From positions 1 to 22,722 of IMG/VR virus record IMGVR_UViG_3300005432_000331: a stretch of DNA of 22,722 nt; one strand, given 5' to 3'. Made by a program: the position numbers and the translations under genes. Shown piece by piece: positions 1-4,187 of this stretch. Within the stretch, counting starts at the first letter, position 1; the number at the start of each line of letters is the position of its first letter. This DNA is from a virus. Under the pieces are notes generated by a model. The model did not search any database and was not told the DNA's origin. It saw only the letters and a list, made by a program, of their open reading frames with translations.

Positions 1-2
1 TA

Positions 3-491
3 GAAGCGTTTGATACTTGTGACAAGTTGGGTATACCGGTGTTCATAGATGCTTGTTGGTTCGGCTGTTGTAGTGGATTGGACTTTGACTTCGCAAGAGA
101 ATGTATACAGGCAGTTGCATTTAGCACAACAAAAAGTTTGAAAACAGATGCATGGCGTAATGGAATGATATTCAGCAAACACAGGGTTGGTGGCATTCAG
201 AAACTATACGAATGGCGTTGGTTAAGCAGTTTTAATTTGGCAATAGGACTACACCAGATGGAAAAATTTAGTCCTGACTATATGTACAACAAGTACAAGG
301 ACACGTACGACTGGGTATGCCACAAACTGAAACTAACACCAACCAACACAATATTCATAGCACTAGGTGAAGGTGAACAGTACAAGGATAAGGAATTTGA
401 TAGGTACTGGAGAGATGACACGTACTGTAGAATAAATGTGCGTAATCATCTCAAATATTTTCATAAGGTCAAACAGAATTTAGATAATTAA
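3..491 (+). CDS. PLP-dependent aminotransferase, C-terminal part (5' end outside window)
   Basis: The reading frame is open from base 3, so the gene starts upstream of the window and only its last 162 codons or so are visible. The visible part has the layout of a fold-type I PLP enzyme. A buried Asp in IPVFIDACW would contact the pyridine nitrogen. About 30 residues later, the segment AFSTTKSLKT carries the Lys expected to form the Schiff base with PLP. A small C-terminal domain follows. An internal TTG at 27 is not needed as a start, because the conserved Asp region lies right after it and the frame continues upstream. Substrate cannot be told. In the same phage, sugar-modifying genes make a sugar aminotransferase one possibility. 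Family assignment is fairly confident, function open. Confidence 0.6.
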   Translation, partial: EAFDTCDKLGIPVFIDACWFGCCSGLDFDFARECIQAVAFSTTKSLKTDAWRNGMIFSKHRVGGIQKLYEWRWLSSFNLAIGLHQMEKFSPDYMYNKYKDTYDWVCHKLKLTPTNTIFIALGEGEQYKDKEFDRYWRDDTYCRINVRNHLKYFHKVKQNLDN

Positions 492-495
492 GTGT

Positions 496-612
496 ATGTT
501 TTATATTTGGCACACATTAATCATAGTCACGTTTATAGCAGTGGCATACCACATGGGATATCAATATGGCAAAGGACAAAGCAAAGTCAAAAAAACCATA
601 CGCAAAGGTTAG
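496..612 (+). CDS. Small single-span membrane protein candidate (38 aa)
   Basis: ATG at 496 opens a 38-residue frame just after the preceding stop. Residues 2-18 are hydrophobic (TLIIVTFIAVAYHMG region) and could form one membrane helix, followed by a short Gly/Lys-rich tail. It overlaps the first 47 bases of the bL33-like gene in another frame. No clear Shine-Dalgarno sequence is visible, so translation would rely on coupling to the upstream stop codon. The hydrophobic-then-basic pattern is what one expects of a tiny phage membrane protein, but a frame this short can arise by chance. No function is proposed. Confidence 0.35.
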   Translation: MFYIWHTLIIVTFIAVAYHMGYQYGKGQSKVKKTIRKG

Positions 613-781
613 ATTAGTTCCCGAAGATTCTAAGATGAAGGATCACGGATTCTATTACTACGCCATGAAACCCACTAAAGGTGAAAAGAAAAATAACAAA
701 CTACGACTTCGTAAGTTTGATCCTATTACCCAAAAACATATTTGGTGGGTAGAAAAAAAATTACCACCGCATTCTAAGTAA
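566..781 (+). CDS. rpmG: Ribosomal protein bL33 homologue
   Basis: The 71-residue product has the features of large-subunit protein bL33. It opens with a basic MAKDKAK-type N-terminus, then AKVRLVPEDS (compare EKIKLVSS in E. coli RpmG), an aromatic strand GFYYYAMKPTKG, and the diagnostic end KLRLRKFDPITQKHIWW followed by VEKKL (compare KLELKKFDPVVRQHVIY and KEAKIK). It has no zinc-binding cysteines, so it is of the C-minus type. It is about 15 residues longer than the usual ~55, mainly from an insertion near residues 20-27 and a short tail. The stop codon touches the ATG of the DUF1289 gene, so the two are probably co-translated. A phage copy may exchange into host 50S subunits to favour phage translation; that role is inferred. 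Confidence 0.85.
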   Translation: MAKDKAKSKKPYAKVRLVPEDSKMKDHGFYYYAMKPTKGEKKNNKLRLRKFDPITQKHIWWVEKKLPPHSK

Positions 782-1033
782 ATGATTCTATCACCTTGCA
801 TCAGTATCTGCAGATGGGATCCGGTAACCAATAACTGTTACGGCTGTGGCAGAACCACAGAAGAGAAATTCAAATGGAAGGACCCGGAAACAACAGATGA
901 ATGGAAACTAAACAATCTAAAAGAATGTATAGATAGATTATCTGGTTGGCAGAAAGAAAGTTTTCTAGAATCTTACGAGTACAAAAAACAAAACGGTGTT
1001 TCTCTTTTCAAAGCAAAGAATTTAAAAAAATAA
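782..1033 (+). CDS. DUF1289 family protein (four-Cys N-terminal motif)
   Basis: The 83-residue protein begins with the DUF1289 signature SPCISICRWDP, then CYGCGRT and an acidic/Trp segment (EEKFKWKD). Cysteines 6, 10, 19 and 22 form a CxxxC...CxxC arrangement that could bind a metal or an Fe-S cluster. Most proteobacterial DUF1289 proteins are of similar or smaller size and have no firmly assigned function. The charged tail (residues 40-83) is less conserved. The ATG directly follows the stop of the bL33 gene (TAAATG) and has no strong ribosome-binding site of its own, which suggests translational coupling. It ends back to back with a minus-strand ORF at 1034. Confidence 0.75.
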   Translation: MILSPCISICRWDPVTNNCYGCGRTTEEKFKWKDPETTDEWKLNNLKECIDRLSGWQKESFLESYEYKKQNGVSLFKAKNLKK

Positions 1034-1042
1034 TTATTTTTT
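1025..1042. repeat. 18-bp perfect AT-only palindrome between converging genes
   Basis: AAAAAATAATTATTTTTT is a perfect dyad whose centre falls exactly between the TAA stop of the DUF1289 gene and the TTA (minus-strand stop) of the converging ORF. It could act as a weak bidirectional terminator, because each strand ends in a run of T. The stem has no G-C pair, and part of the symmetry simply comes from two facing TAA stops after Lys codons. Confidence 0.4.
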
Positions 1043-1081
1043 AGAAAGGTATTCTGCTTCTTCGTCCGTGTAGGGCCACAT
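1034..1081 (-). CDS. Micro-ORF candidate (15 aa), coupled to upstream gene
   Basis: ATG at 1081 overlaps the TAA of the 52-codon gene (TAATG) and encodes MWPYTDEEAEYLSKK before TAA. The coupling geometry matches real gene junctions elsewhere in this window, and the frame ends exactly where the converging DUF1289 gene ends. At 15 codons it is too short to judge from composition, and it may be only a leftover of a formerly longer reading frame. Confidence 0.22.
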   Translation of the reverse strand: MWPYTDEEAEYLSKK

Positions 1082-1239
1082 TATTGTATTACTTTCCAGT
1101 GTTCAGGCCACTGTTGTTCTGATTGTTCATTTACAGTAACGTATTCCGTATTAGGTGTTTCATCCCAACAACAGTCGTCACGAGAAACACATTTGCTTTC
1201 TACATAAACCTTTTGGCTTTTCTTTTTGTCTGCGTACAT
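1081..1239 (-). CDS. Unknown small acidic protein (52 aa)
   Basis: ATG at 1239 is preceded by AAGGAAACAAA, a usable Shine-Dalgarno site, and gives a 52-residue hydrophilic protein with a Lys-rich start (residues 5-10). It has a Cys cluster (CVSRDDCCW, residues 17-25) and a Trp-containing C-terminus (QWPEHWKVIQ). There is no membrane segment or recognisable domain. Its upstream region is the repeat-rich block 1250-1373, which also holds a perfect TATAAT -10 box on this strand at 1286-1291. The opposite-strand reading frame here (starting at 1123) is low-complexity and is taken as a shadow. Function unknown. Confidence 0.6.
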   Translation of the reverse strand: MYADKKKSQKVYVESKCVSRDDCCWDETPNTEYVTVNEQSEQQWPEHWKVIQ

Positions 1240-1249
1240 TTTGTTTCCT

Positions 1250-1373
1250 TTTGTAAATTAATGTTTGTAAATTTACTTATTGTAAATTATACACGGAAAA
1301 CCGTAAATTCCTAGTCGTACGCTGTAAACGATGTAAATTTTTTGTAAATTAAAATTTACAAAATTTACAAATA
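1250..1373. repeat. Cluster of TTGTAAATT repeats with an 11-bp dyad
   Basis: The heptamer GTAAATT occurs six times in one orientation (starting at 1253, 1267, 1282, 1303, 1333 and 1344), and its complement AATTTAC at least three times (1270, 1353, 1362). Copies at 1340-1350 and 1353-1363 form a perfect 11-bp inverted repeat with a 2-bp spacer, and 1267-1276 is itself the palindrome GTAAATTTAC. ACGGAAAACCGT at 1293-1304 adds a small G+C-containing hairpin. The block lies between two minus-strand small genes. A repressor/activator operator array, an iteron-like origin element or a terminator-plus-promoter region are all possible. Confidence 0.7.
1286..1291 (-). promoter_or_regulatory. Candidate -10 box (TATAAT) for the 52-aa gene
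   Basis: A perfect TATAAT lies on the minus strand 47 bases upstream of the ATG at 1239, inside the repeat block. The expected -35 position reads CTAGGA, which is a poor match, so activity would depend on an activator or on the surrounding repeats. Confidence 0.3.
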
Positions 1374-1378
1374 GCAAA

Positions 1379-1528
1379 CTAGTTGATTGTTGTGATTTCT
1401 ACTGGTATAACAGGATATGCTTCTAGTACGTGTCTTTCTTCCGGATATGTTTTGGCAACAGGCATAACGAATGTGTCGTTTGGTTTATTAGTTTCCAAAA
1501 GCAATAACAAAAACAATATATCTAACAT
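1379..1528 (-). CDS. Small exported or membrane-anchored protein (49 aa)
   Basis: ATG at 1528 gives a 49-residue protein. The N-terminus (LDILFLLLLLE) is strongly hydrophobic over about nine residues. A polar, Pro/Glu-containing tail follows (residues 12-49, with VMPVAKTYPEE and VIPVEITTIN). The hydrophobic stretch is short for a full membrane helix and has no basic residue before it. The start lies 3 bases after the stop of the upstream 54-aa gene, so the two are probably one transcript. The downstream flank is the repeat cluster at 1250-1373. Nothing identifies a family. Confidence 0.55.
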   Translation of the reverse strand: MLDILFLLLLLETNKPNDTFVMPVAKTYPEERHVLEAYPVIPVEITTIN

Positions 1529-1531
1529 TGA

Positions 1532-1696
1532 TTATTTCTCGTAAGGACCTCGCTGACCTTTTGGTCTGTTGAGTCGTTTTACTTTGATGTATCTCTTATT
1601 TCCTAATTTGTAGACAGTGGGTCGTTTCTTAGGATCATAGGAGTCAAACAAAAATTCTCCATATCGCTTGGCCATTCGTCTGAACCATCGGAACAT
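1532..1696 (-). CDS. Unknown small basic protein (54 aa)
   Basis: ATG at 1696 is preceded by AGGGGG at a good distance. The 54-residue product is very basic: MFRWFRRMAKRYG at the start, then a YDPKKRPTVYKLG segment and a tail of KVKRLNRPKGQRG. There is no membrane helix. The Arg/Lys/Tyr composition suggests a nucleic-acid- or virion-associated protein, but this is only compositional. It lies between the Lys-rich 50-aa gene and the 49-aa gene in the same minus-strand run of tiny genes, with spacings of 20 and 3 bases. Confidence 0.6.
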   Translation of the reverse strand: MFRWFRRMAKRYGEFLFDSYDPKKRPTVYKLGNKRYIKVKRLNRPKGQRGPYEK

Positions 1697-1716
1697 AACA
1701 AACCCCCTGTCATAAA

Positions 1717-1869
1717 TTATTTCTTGAAAGGATTTAAGCCTTTAAGACCTTTTACTGCGCCTTTAGTTTTACCGCCAACTTCTTTGCAGATTGTCCCGCC
1801 AAGTTTCTTGACATTACCAACTACATCTGGCATCTTTACTTTAGGCATTTTTGGCATTTTAAATTTCAT
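1717..1869 (-). CDS. Small Lys/Met/Pro-repeat protein (50 aa)
   Basis: ATG at 1869 follows the stop of the upstream membrane protein by one base, with GAGAAG as ribosome-binding site; a longer upstream start at 1902 would overlap that gene and is less likely. Residues 3-14 consist of a degenerate K-M-P repeat (KMPKMPKVKMP), followed by a Gly/Lys-rich segment with one Cys (GGTICKEVGGKTKGAVKG) and the end LNPFKK. It is highly positively charged and probably unstructured. Such proteins in phages are often virion or DNA-binding components, but no family is recognised. Confidence 0.6.
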   Translation of the reverse strand: MKFKMPKMPKVKMPDVVGNVKKLGGTICKEVGGKTKGAVKGLKGLNPFKK

Positions 1870-1870
1870 A

Positions 1871-2041
1871 TTACTTCTCTCTTTTCCATAGAGTCCAAGC
1901 ACCGTATCCGATTGCTCCCCAGGCCGCTAGTTTTGCCAATGGTCCTGCAATCAACACGACAACGCCACATAATATTAGCACTGCGCCATCCCACGATGTT
2001 CTTTCGTCTACTCTATCTTTTACCCATTTAATCGGATTCAT
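1871..2041 (-). CDS. Small membrane protein (56 aa)
   Basis: The start at 2041 is fixed by a strong GGAGG ribosome-binding site 6 bases upstream. The 56-residue protein has a charged N-terminus (WVKDRVDERTSWDG) and then a hydrophobic region from about 19 to 50. That region can form two short helices (AVLILCGVVVLIAGPLA and AAWGAIGYGAWTLW) separated by a Lys, and the protein ends KREK. It is the first gene behind the candidate late promoter at 2065-2072. Small two-helix proteins in such clusters can be holins or virion membrane proteins, but there is no lysis enzyme next to it to support a holin call. Confidence 0.7.
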   Translation of the reverse strand: MNPIKWVKDRVDERTSWDGAVLILCGVVVLIAGPLAKLAAWGAIGYGAWTLWKREK

Positions 2042-2064
2042 ATTATCCTCCTGTTTGTTTTCTA

Positions 2065-2072
2065 TATTTATA
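2065..2072 (-). promoter_or_regulatory. Candidate T4-type late promoter (TATAAATA)
   Basis: The minus strand carries an exact TATAAATA. If it sits at -13 to -6 as in T4, transcription would start near 2059 and give an 18-base leader containing GGAGG before the ATG at 2041. That spacing is right for a phage late gene. It would drive the minus-strand run of tiny genes down to about 1034. Confidence 0.55.
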
Positions 2073-2075
2073 TGG

Positions 2076-2103
2076 TTGACTATAGGTAGGAATGTGTTAT
2101 TAT
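2076..2103 (+). promoter_or_regulatory. Candidate sigma70-like promoter for the lipoprotein genes
   Basis: TTGACT at 2076-2081 and TATTAT at 2098-2103 are separated by 16 bases and lie 27 bases upstream of the lipoprotein ATG at 2130. It is divergent from the TATAAATA element on the other strand. The hexamers match the consensus in 5 of 6 positions each, but the AT-rich surroundings make chance matches common. Confidence 0.45.
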
Positions 2104-2129
2104 ATACGTATATAAAGGTAAATACCAAC

Positions 2130-2327
2130 ATGAAAACAATTTTAACAATAGCAATAGCATCAATCTTACTTGCTGGCTGTTCTATTCCAAAGAATCCTAA
2201 AGTATCTTGGGGAAAGAAATGTGCTGTGCAAGGCAATCAGGTTGTTTGGTCACACTTATGGATATATGATAAGAACCAAGGGTTAGATGCTACCGAAGAA
2301 AACTGTAAACTAATAGCAGACAAGTAA
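2130..2327 (+). CDS. Small lipoprotein (65 aa)
   Basis: ATG at 2130 gives a typical lipoprotein signal: MKT, a hydrophobic stretch (ILTIAIASIL) and a lipobox LAGC with the lipidated Cys at residue 17. The mature part of 49 residues is polar, with two further cysteines (CAVQGN and ENCKL) that could form a disulfide, and a WSHLWIYDKN segment. An in-frame start at 2055 would bury the signal peptide and is rejected. A second lipoprotein gene starts one base after the stop. The protein should end up in the host cell envelope. A superinfection-exclusion or lysis role is possible but not shown. Confidence 0.75.
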   Translation: MKTILTIAIASILLAGCSIPKNPKVSWGKKCAVQGNQVVWSHLWIYDKNQGLDATEENCKLIADK

Positions 2328-2328
2328 T

Positions 2329-2562
2329 ATGAAAAATATCATACTTTGCCTTACGCTACTATTCGGCCTTACGGCTTGTAACGTTCCGTTACTCAGCAGT
2401 TTGACTTCTAGTGGTATCACAGGAGCAACTACAGGCAAATATCAACAGAGTCTTGCCAACACTGCTCTAGACATGATGGTGCATCACAAAACAGGACACA
2501 CACCTACTGAATTGTTATTGAAAAAATTGCAGACTAAAAAGAAACCAGCACCACATTCATAA
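2329..2562 (+). CDS. Small lipoprotein (77 aa)
   Basis: The N-terminus is a clear type II signal peptide (MKNIILCLTLLFGLTAC) with lipobox LTAC and the lipidated Cys at 17. The mature part begins NVPLLSSL, continues with a Ser/Thr/Gly-rich spacer, then the segment TGKYQQSLANTALDMMVHHKTG with helical periodicity, and ends in a Lys-rich tail. The TGKYQQSLANT pattern resembles small lipoproteins I associate with T4-like marine phages; that recall is not checked. The stop overlaps the start of the next gene (TAATG), and the first lipoprotein lies one base upstream. An outer-membrane spanin is one alternative, but no inner-membrane partner or endolysin is adjacent. Confidence 0.75.
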   Translation: MKNIILCLTLLFGLTACNVPLLSSLTSSGITGATTGKYQQSLANTALDMMVHHKTGHTPTELLLKKLQTKKKPAPHS

Positions 2563-2876
2563 TGTATAAAATTTTAATATTGGCCTATCTTATCACACAG
2601 GATCCAATCGCAACACAACAAACATTTCAAATGCAAAGAACATTTGACTCCATGGAGGAGTGCAAAAAAGAACTATTACTTCAAACTAGAGGTAACGGAA
2701 CCTATGATGTACTATGGGAGTTTGTAAATGATGGGGACTTCAAATGGGATTGGTTGGTAGCAGGTTGTAAGAATGACAAGACAGGTGAGGAGTTCAGAAT
2801 AGAACCAACCTATCCAAAAGGCAAACCGCAAGAGTTGATGGGATTGGATTTCTCAGAAGACAGGTTAGAAGTTTAG
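2562..2876 (+). CDS. Unknown protein with N-terminal export-like segment (104 aa)
   Basis: The start overlaps the preceding stop (TAATG). The first ten residues (MYKILILAYL) are hydrophobic but the stretch is short. The rest is soluble and acidic, with cysteines at 34 and 70 that could pair, and a Trp-rich strand (LWEFVNDGDFKWDWLVAGC). If exported, it would work in the periplasm together with the two lipoproteins encoded immediately upstream. No domain is recognised. The gene converges with the Cys-rich micro-protein gene, whose stop is 2 bases away. Confidence 0.6.
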   Translation: MYKILILAYLITQDPIATQQTFQMQRTFDSMEECKKELLLQTRGNGTYDVLWEFVNDGDFKWDWLVAGCKNDKTGEEFRIEPTYPKGKPQELMGLDFSEDRLEV

Positions 2877-2877
2877 A

Positions 2878-2997
2878 TTATTTGCCGAAAGGCTTAAAAC
2901 ATTTCTTGCAAGTACAATCCTTACATTTCATACATTCATTGCACTCTTTGCCGCAGTGACTTTCACAGCCACACTCTCTACAAATTTCTTCTATCAT
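2878..2997 (-). CDS. Ten-cysteine micro-protein, metallothionein- or zinc-knuckle-like (39 aa)
   Basis: ATG at 2997 overlaps the TGA of the upstream lipoprotein gene (ATGA), which fixes the start. The 39-residue product has cysteines at 6, 9, 11, 15, 19, 22, 25, 28, 30 and 33 plus His14, so more than a quarter of residues could bind metal. The spacing is CxxC/CxC-rich (CRECGCESHC, then CNECMKCKDCTCKKC), followed by the short tail FKPFGK. There is no signal peptide or hydrophobic segment, so it should stay in the cytoplasm. Metal sequestration, redox buffering or a multi-zinc RNA/DNA-binding knuckle are all compatible. It does not match a canonical bacterial SmtA length (~55) or pattern. Confidence 0.7.
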   Translation of the reverse strand: MIEEICRECGCESHCGKECNECMKCKDCTCKKCFKPFGK

Positions 2998-3224
2998 TCT
3001 TTATTTTCCTTCTTGTTGACTATGTCAGAACATTGTTCAGGTGCAAACATGCAACCTAAAGCAAATACTATGCCCTCCATTTTTCCTATAGTTTCTAAAG
3101 TGGTCGGAGCCTTGCTGTCTTCTTGTACCACAATAGTTTTAGTGCCACAACCAGAGAGCGACACAAATATTATTACAGCAAGTAATAAAAATATAAACTT
3201 ATAAGAATTAAAAAAATTATCCAT
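2994..3224 (-). CDS. Small lipoprotein (76 aa)
   Basis: Residues 1-9 are polar with a Lys, residues 10-22 are hydrophobic (FIFLLLAVIIFVS), and LSGC provides a lipobox with Cys26 as the lipidation site. The mature part starts GTKTIVVQEDSKAPTT, contains a hydrophobic helix-like segment with two cysteines (GIVFALGCMFAPEQC), and ends in a Lys/Glu tail. The start overlaps the end of the upstream membrane protein by 8 bases, and its stop overlaps the start of the Cys-rich gene. The plus-strand reading frame across this region is a shadow. The envelope role is unknown. Confidence 0.75.
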   Translation of the reverse strand: MDNFFNSYKFIFLLLAVIIFVSLSGCGTKTIVVQEDSKAPTTLETIGKMEGIVFALGCMFAPEQCSDIVNKKENKE

Positions 3225-3375
3225 TGCAACAACTTAATACATCCATCATGAAATAATGGTAAATTAAGATTCCAATAATTATTCCTTCCAGCCATGCTAT
3301 GATTGAGCAGGCAACTGGATACTGTCTAATGATCGCAAGTTTCCAGTCGTAGATTTTCTTCAACATGTTTTTCAT
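3217..3375 (-). CDS. Small single-span membrane protein (52 aa)
   Basis: ATG at 3375 gives 52 residues with a basic N-terminus (MKNMLKKIYDWK) and a hydrophobic region from about 20 to 45 (VACSIIAWLEGIIIGILIYHYF). The middle glutamate in the helix (Glu30) is unusual and could mark an oligomeric channel-like or protein-contacting helix. It ends in a CC pair. A second ATG three codons later is possible. The last 8 bases overlap the lipoprotein gene, pointing to translational coupling within this minus-strand set. Confidence 0.6.
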   Translation of the reverse strand: MKNMLKKIYDWKLAIIRQYPVACSIIAWLEGIIIGILIYHYFMMDVLSCCNG

Positions 3376-3417
3376 ACACTTATTTAGGTATACCAAAGTG
3401 TGTGTAATATGATGATA

Positions 3418-3615
3418 TTATATTTTGCTGTTTTGATGTATCACAGACACATGACCGGCTACTTTATCTTTGTTGACGCCTTCTTTGATCCTGTATCCTG
3501 ATGTACCATTTCCATTCACAGCAATTACTGGTCTCGAACTTCTTAAAGAGTTATTAGCTCTTTCTTTCAGTCTTTGCTCACGGAATGTTTTATGTAAATG
3601 ATCGAATCGTCCCAT
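3418..3615 (-). CDS. Unknown small basic protein (65 aa)
   Basis: The start at 3615 is supported by GGAGG eight bases upstream. The 65-residue protein opens with a charged helix (FDHLHKTFREQRLKERAN), then a Ser/Arg turn (SLRSSRPVIAVNGNG) and a C-terminal basic strand region. The first half resembles a nucleic-acid-contacting helix, but no family is recognised. The gene is the first one behind the candidate late promoter at 3689-3696. Its 5' leader is unusually organised (see the leader entry), so its expression may be regulated after transcription initiation. Confidence 0.65.
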   Translation of the reverse strand: MGRFDHLHKTFREQRLKERANNSLRSSRPVIAVNGNGTSGYRIKEGVNKDKVAGHVSVIHQNSKI

Positions 3616-3683
3616 GACACCCTCCTTCGTAAGTTAGGTGCGTTCCTTCGGCATAAGCCTACTTCCGTCCCGTAGGATGAACG
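3616..3683 (-). promoter_or_regulatory. Structured 5' leader with six-codon upstream ORF
   Basis: From the predicted late start near 3683, the RNA begins with CGUUC (3683-3679), which can pair with GAACG (3645-3641). Inside, CCUAC (3676-3672) pairs with GUAGG (3662-3658), and a small GGC-UUAU-GCC hairpin can compete for part of the second strand. A mini-ORF, ATG at 3654 to TAA at 3634, encodes MPKERT and is preceded by GGAAG. Its stop lies 18 bases before the ATG of the 65-aa gene, with GGAGG in between. This could be a ribosome-controlled or protein-bound leader; no known RNA family is asserted. Confidence 0.45.
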
Positions 3684-3688
3684 TAAAT

Positions 3689-3696
3689 TATTTATA
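3689..3696 (-). promoter_or_regulatory. Candidate T4-type late promoter (TATAAATA)
   Basis: An exact TATAAATA on the minus strand lies 74 bases upstream of the ATG at 3615. With T4 spacing the transcript would start at about 3683, which is the first base of the CGUUC arm that can close the leader structure. That coincidence strengthens the call. Confidence 0.5.
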
Positions 3697-3816
3697 CAAT
3701 TATAGCATACCTGACCTGCAAAATACACATATATTAATGGTAATATTCTAATATGTACAACTACTCCTGAACTGCTTTTACCATGCGTGTACGTGCATCT
3801 GTGTGCGTTTAAAGGG

Positions 3817-3845
3817 TAGACTAAAGGTGTTTTATCGTGTACTAT
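3817..3845 (+). promoter_or_regulatory. Weak candidate promoter for the tRNA array
   Basis: TAGACT at 3817-3822 and TACTAT at 3840-3845 are 17 bases apart and end 12 bases before the first tRNA. Each matches the sigma70 hexamers at only 4 of 6 positions; TATATT at 3844-3849 is a better -10 but at a 21-base distance. The remaining 3697-3816 stretch shows no gene and no clear signal. Confidence 0.28.
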
Positions 3846-3857
3846 ATTAACTGTAAT

Positions 3858-3933
3858 GCCGCTTTAGCTCAGCCGGTAGAGCAACTGATTTGTAATCAGT
3901 AGGTCCGCGGTTCGAATCCGTGAAGCGGCACCA
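3858..3933 (+). tRNA. tRNA-Thr (anticodon UGU)
   Basis: A full 76-base cloverleaf is present: acceptor GCCGCTT/AAGCGGC, D arm with AGCTCAGCCGGTAGAGC, anticodon stem ACTGA/TCAGT around loop TTTGTAA (anticodon TGT), T arm with GGTTCGAATCC, discriminator A and an encoded CCA. It reads ACA and other Thr NNA-type codons, which are frequent in this AT-rich DNA. It is the first of three tRNAs. Confidence 0.95.
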
Positions 3934-4010
3934 AAAAACTGTCACATGCAAGACCAATGACTTTTTTGGTAATAAAGGCGAACTTGGTGCTTTTGGTATC
4001 ACAGGTTCAC

Positions 4011-4086
4011 GGGGGATTAGCTCATCTGGGAGAGCGCCTGATTTGCATTCAGGAGGTGGCTGGTTCGAGTCCAGTATCCTCCACCA
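4011..4086 (+). tRNA. tRNA-Ala (anticodon UGC)
   Basis: Acceptor GGGGGAT pairs with ATCCTCC (one G-T wobble). The anticodon stem CCTGA/TCAGG encloses TTTGCAT with anticodon TGC. The T arm contains GGTTCGAGTCC, and the discriminator A is followed by an encoded CCA. A 77-base spacer separates it from tRNA-Thr; I see no further tRNA or gene in that spacer. Confidence 0.95.
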
Positions 4087-4089
4087 TAC

Positions 4090-4164
4090 GGTCCCTTCGT
4101 CTATCGGTTAGGACACATGGTTTTCATCCATGAAAGAGGAGTTCGATTCTCCTAGGGACCGCCA
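4090..4164 (+). tRNA. tRNA-Glu (anticodon UUC)
   Basis: Acceptor GGTCCCT pairs with AGGGACC. The anticodon stem CATGG/CCATG encloses TTTTCAT (anticodon TTC), and the T arm contains AGTTCGATTCT. The discriminator is G, typical for Glu, with CCA encoded. Only three bases separate it from tRNA-Ala, so the two are certainly cut from a common precursor. The G+C-richer island starts 23 bases downstream. Confidence 0.95.
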
Positions 4165-4187
4165 ACATCACCCAATAATTACAGTAA

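Noticed and set aside
1123-1314. Plus-strand frame of 63 codons with a hydrophobic start
   Set aside because: It runs opposite a better-supported minus-strand gene with a ribosome-binding site and extends into the repeat cluster.
3616-3683. Hammerhead-type ribozyme in the three-stem leader
   Set aside because: The CUGAUGA and GAAA core sequences of a hammerhead are absent, so only a general structured leader is claimed.
3934-4010. A fourth, decayed tRNA between tRNA-Thr and tRNA-Ala
   Set aside because: A GGTTCAC segment resembles a T loop, but no matching acceptor or anticodon stem can be built.
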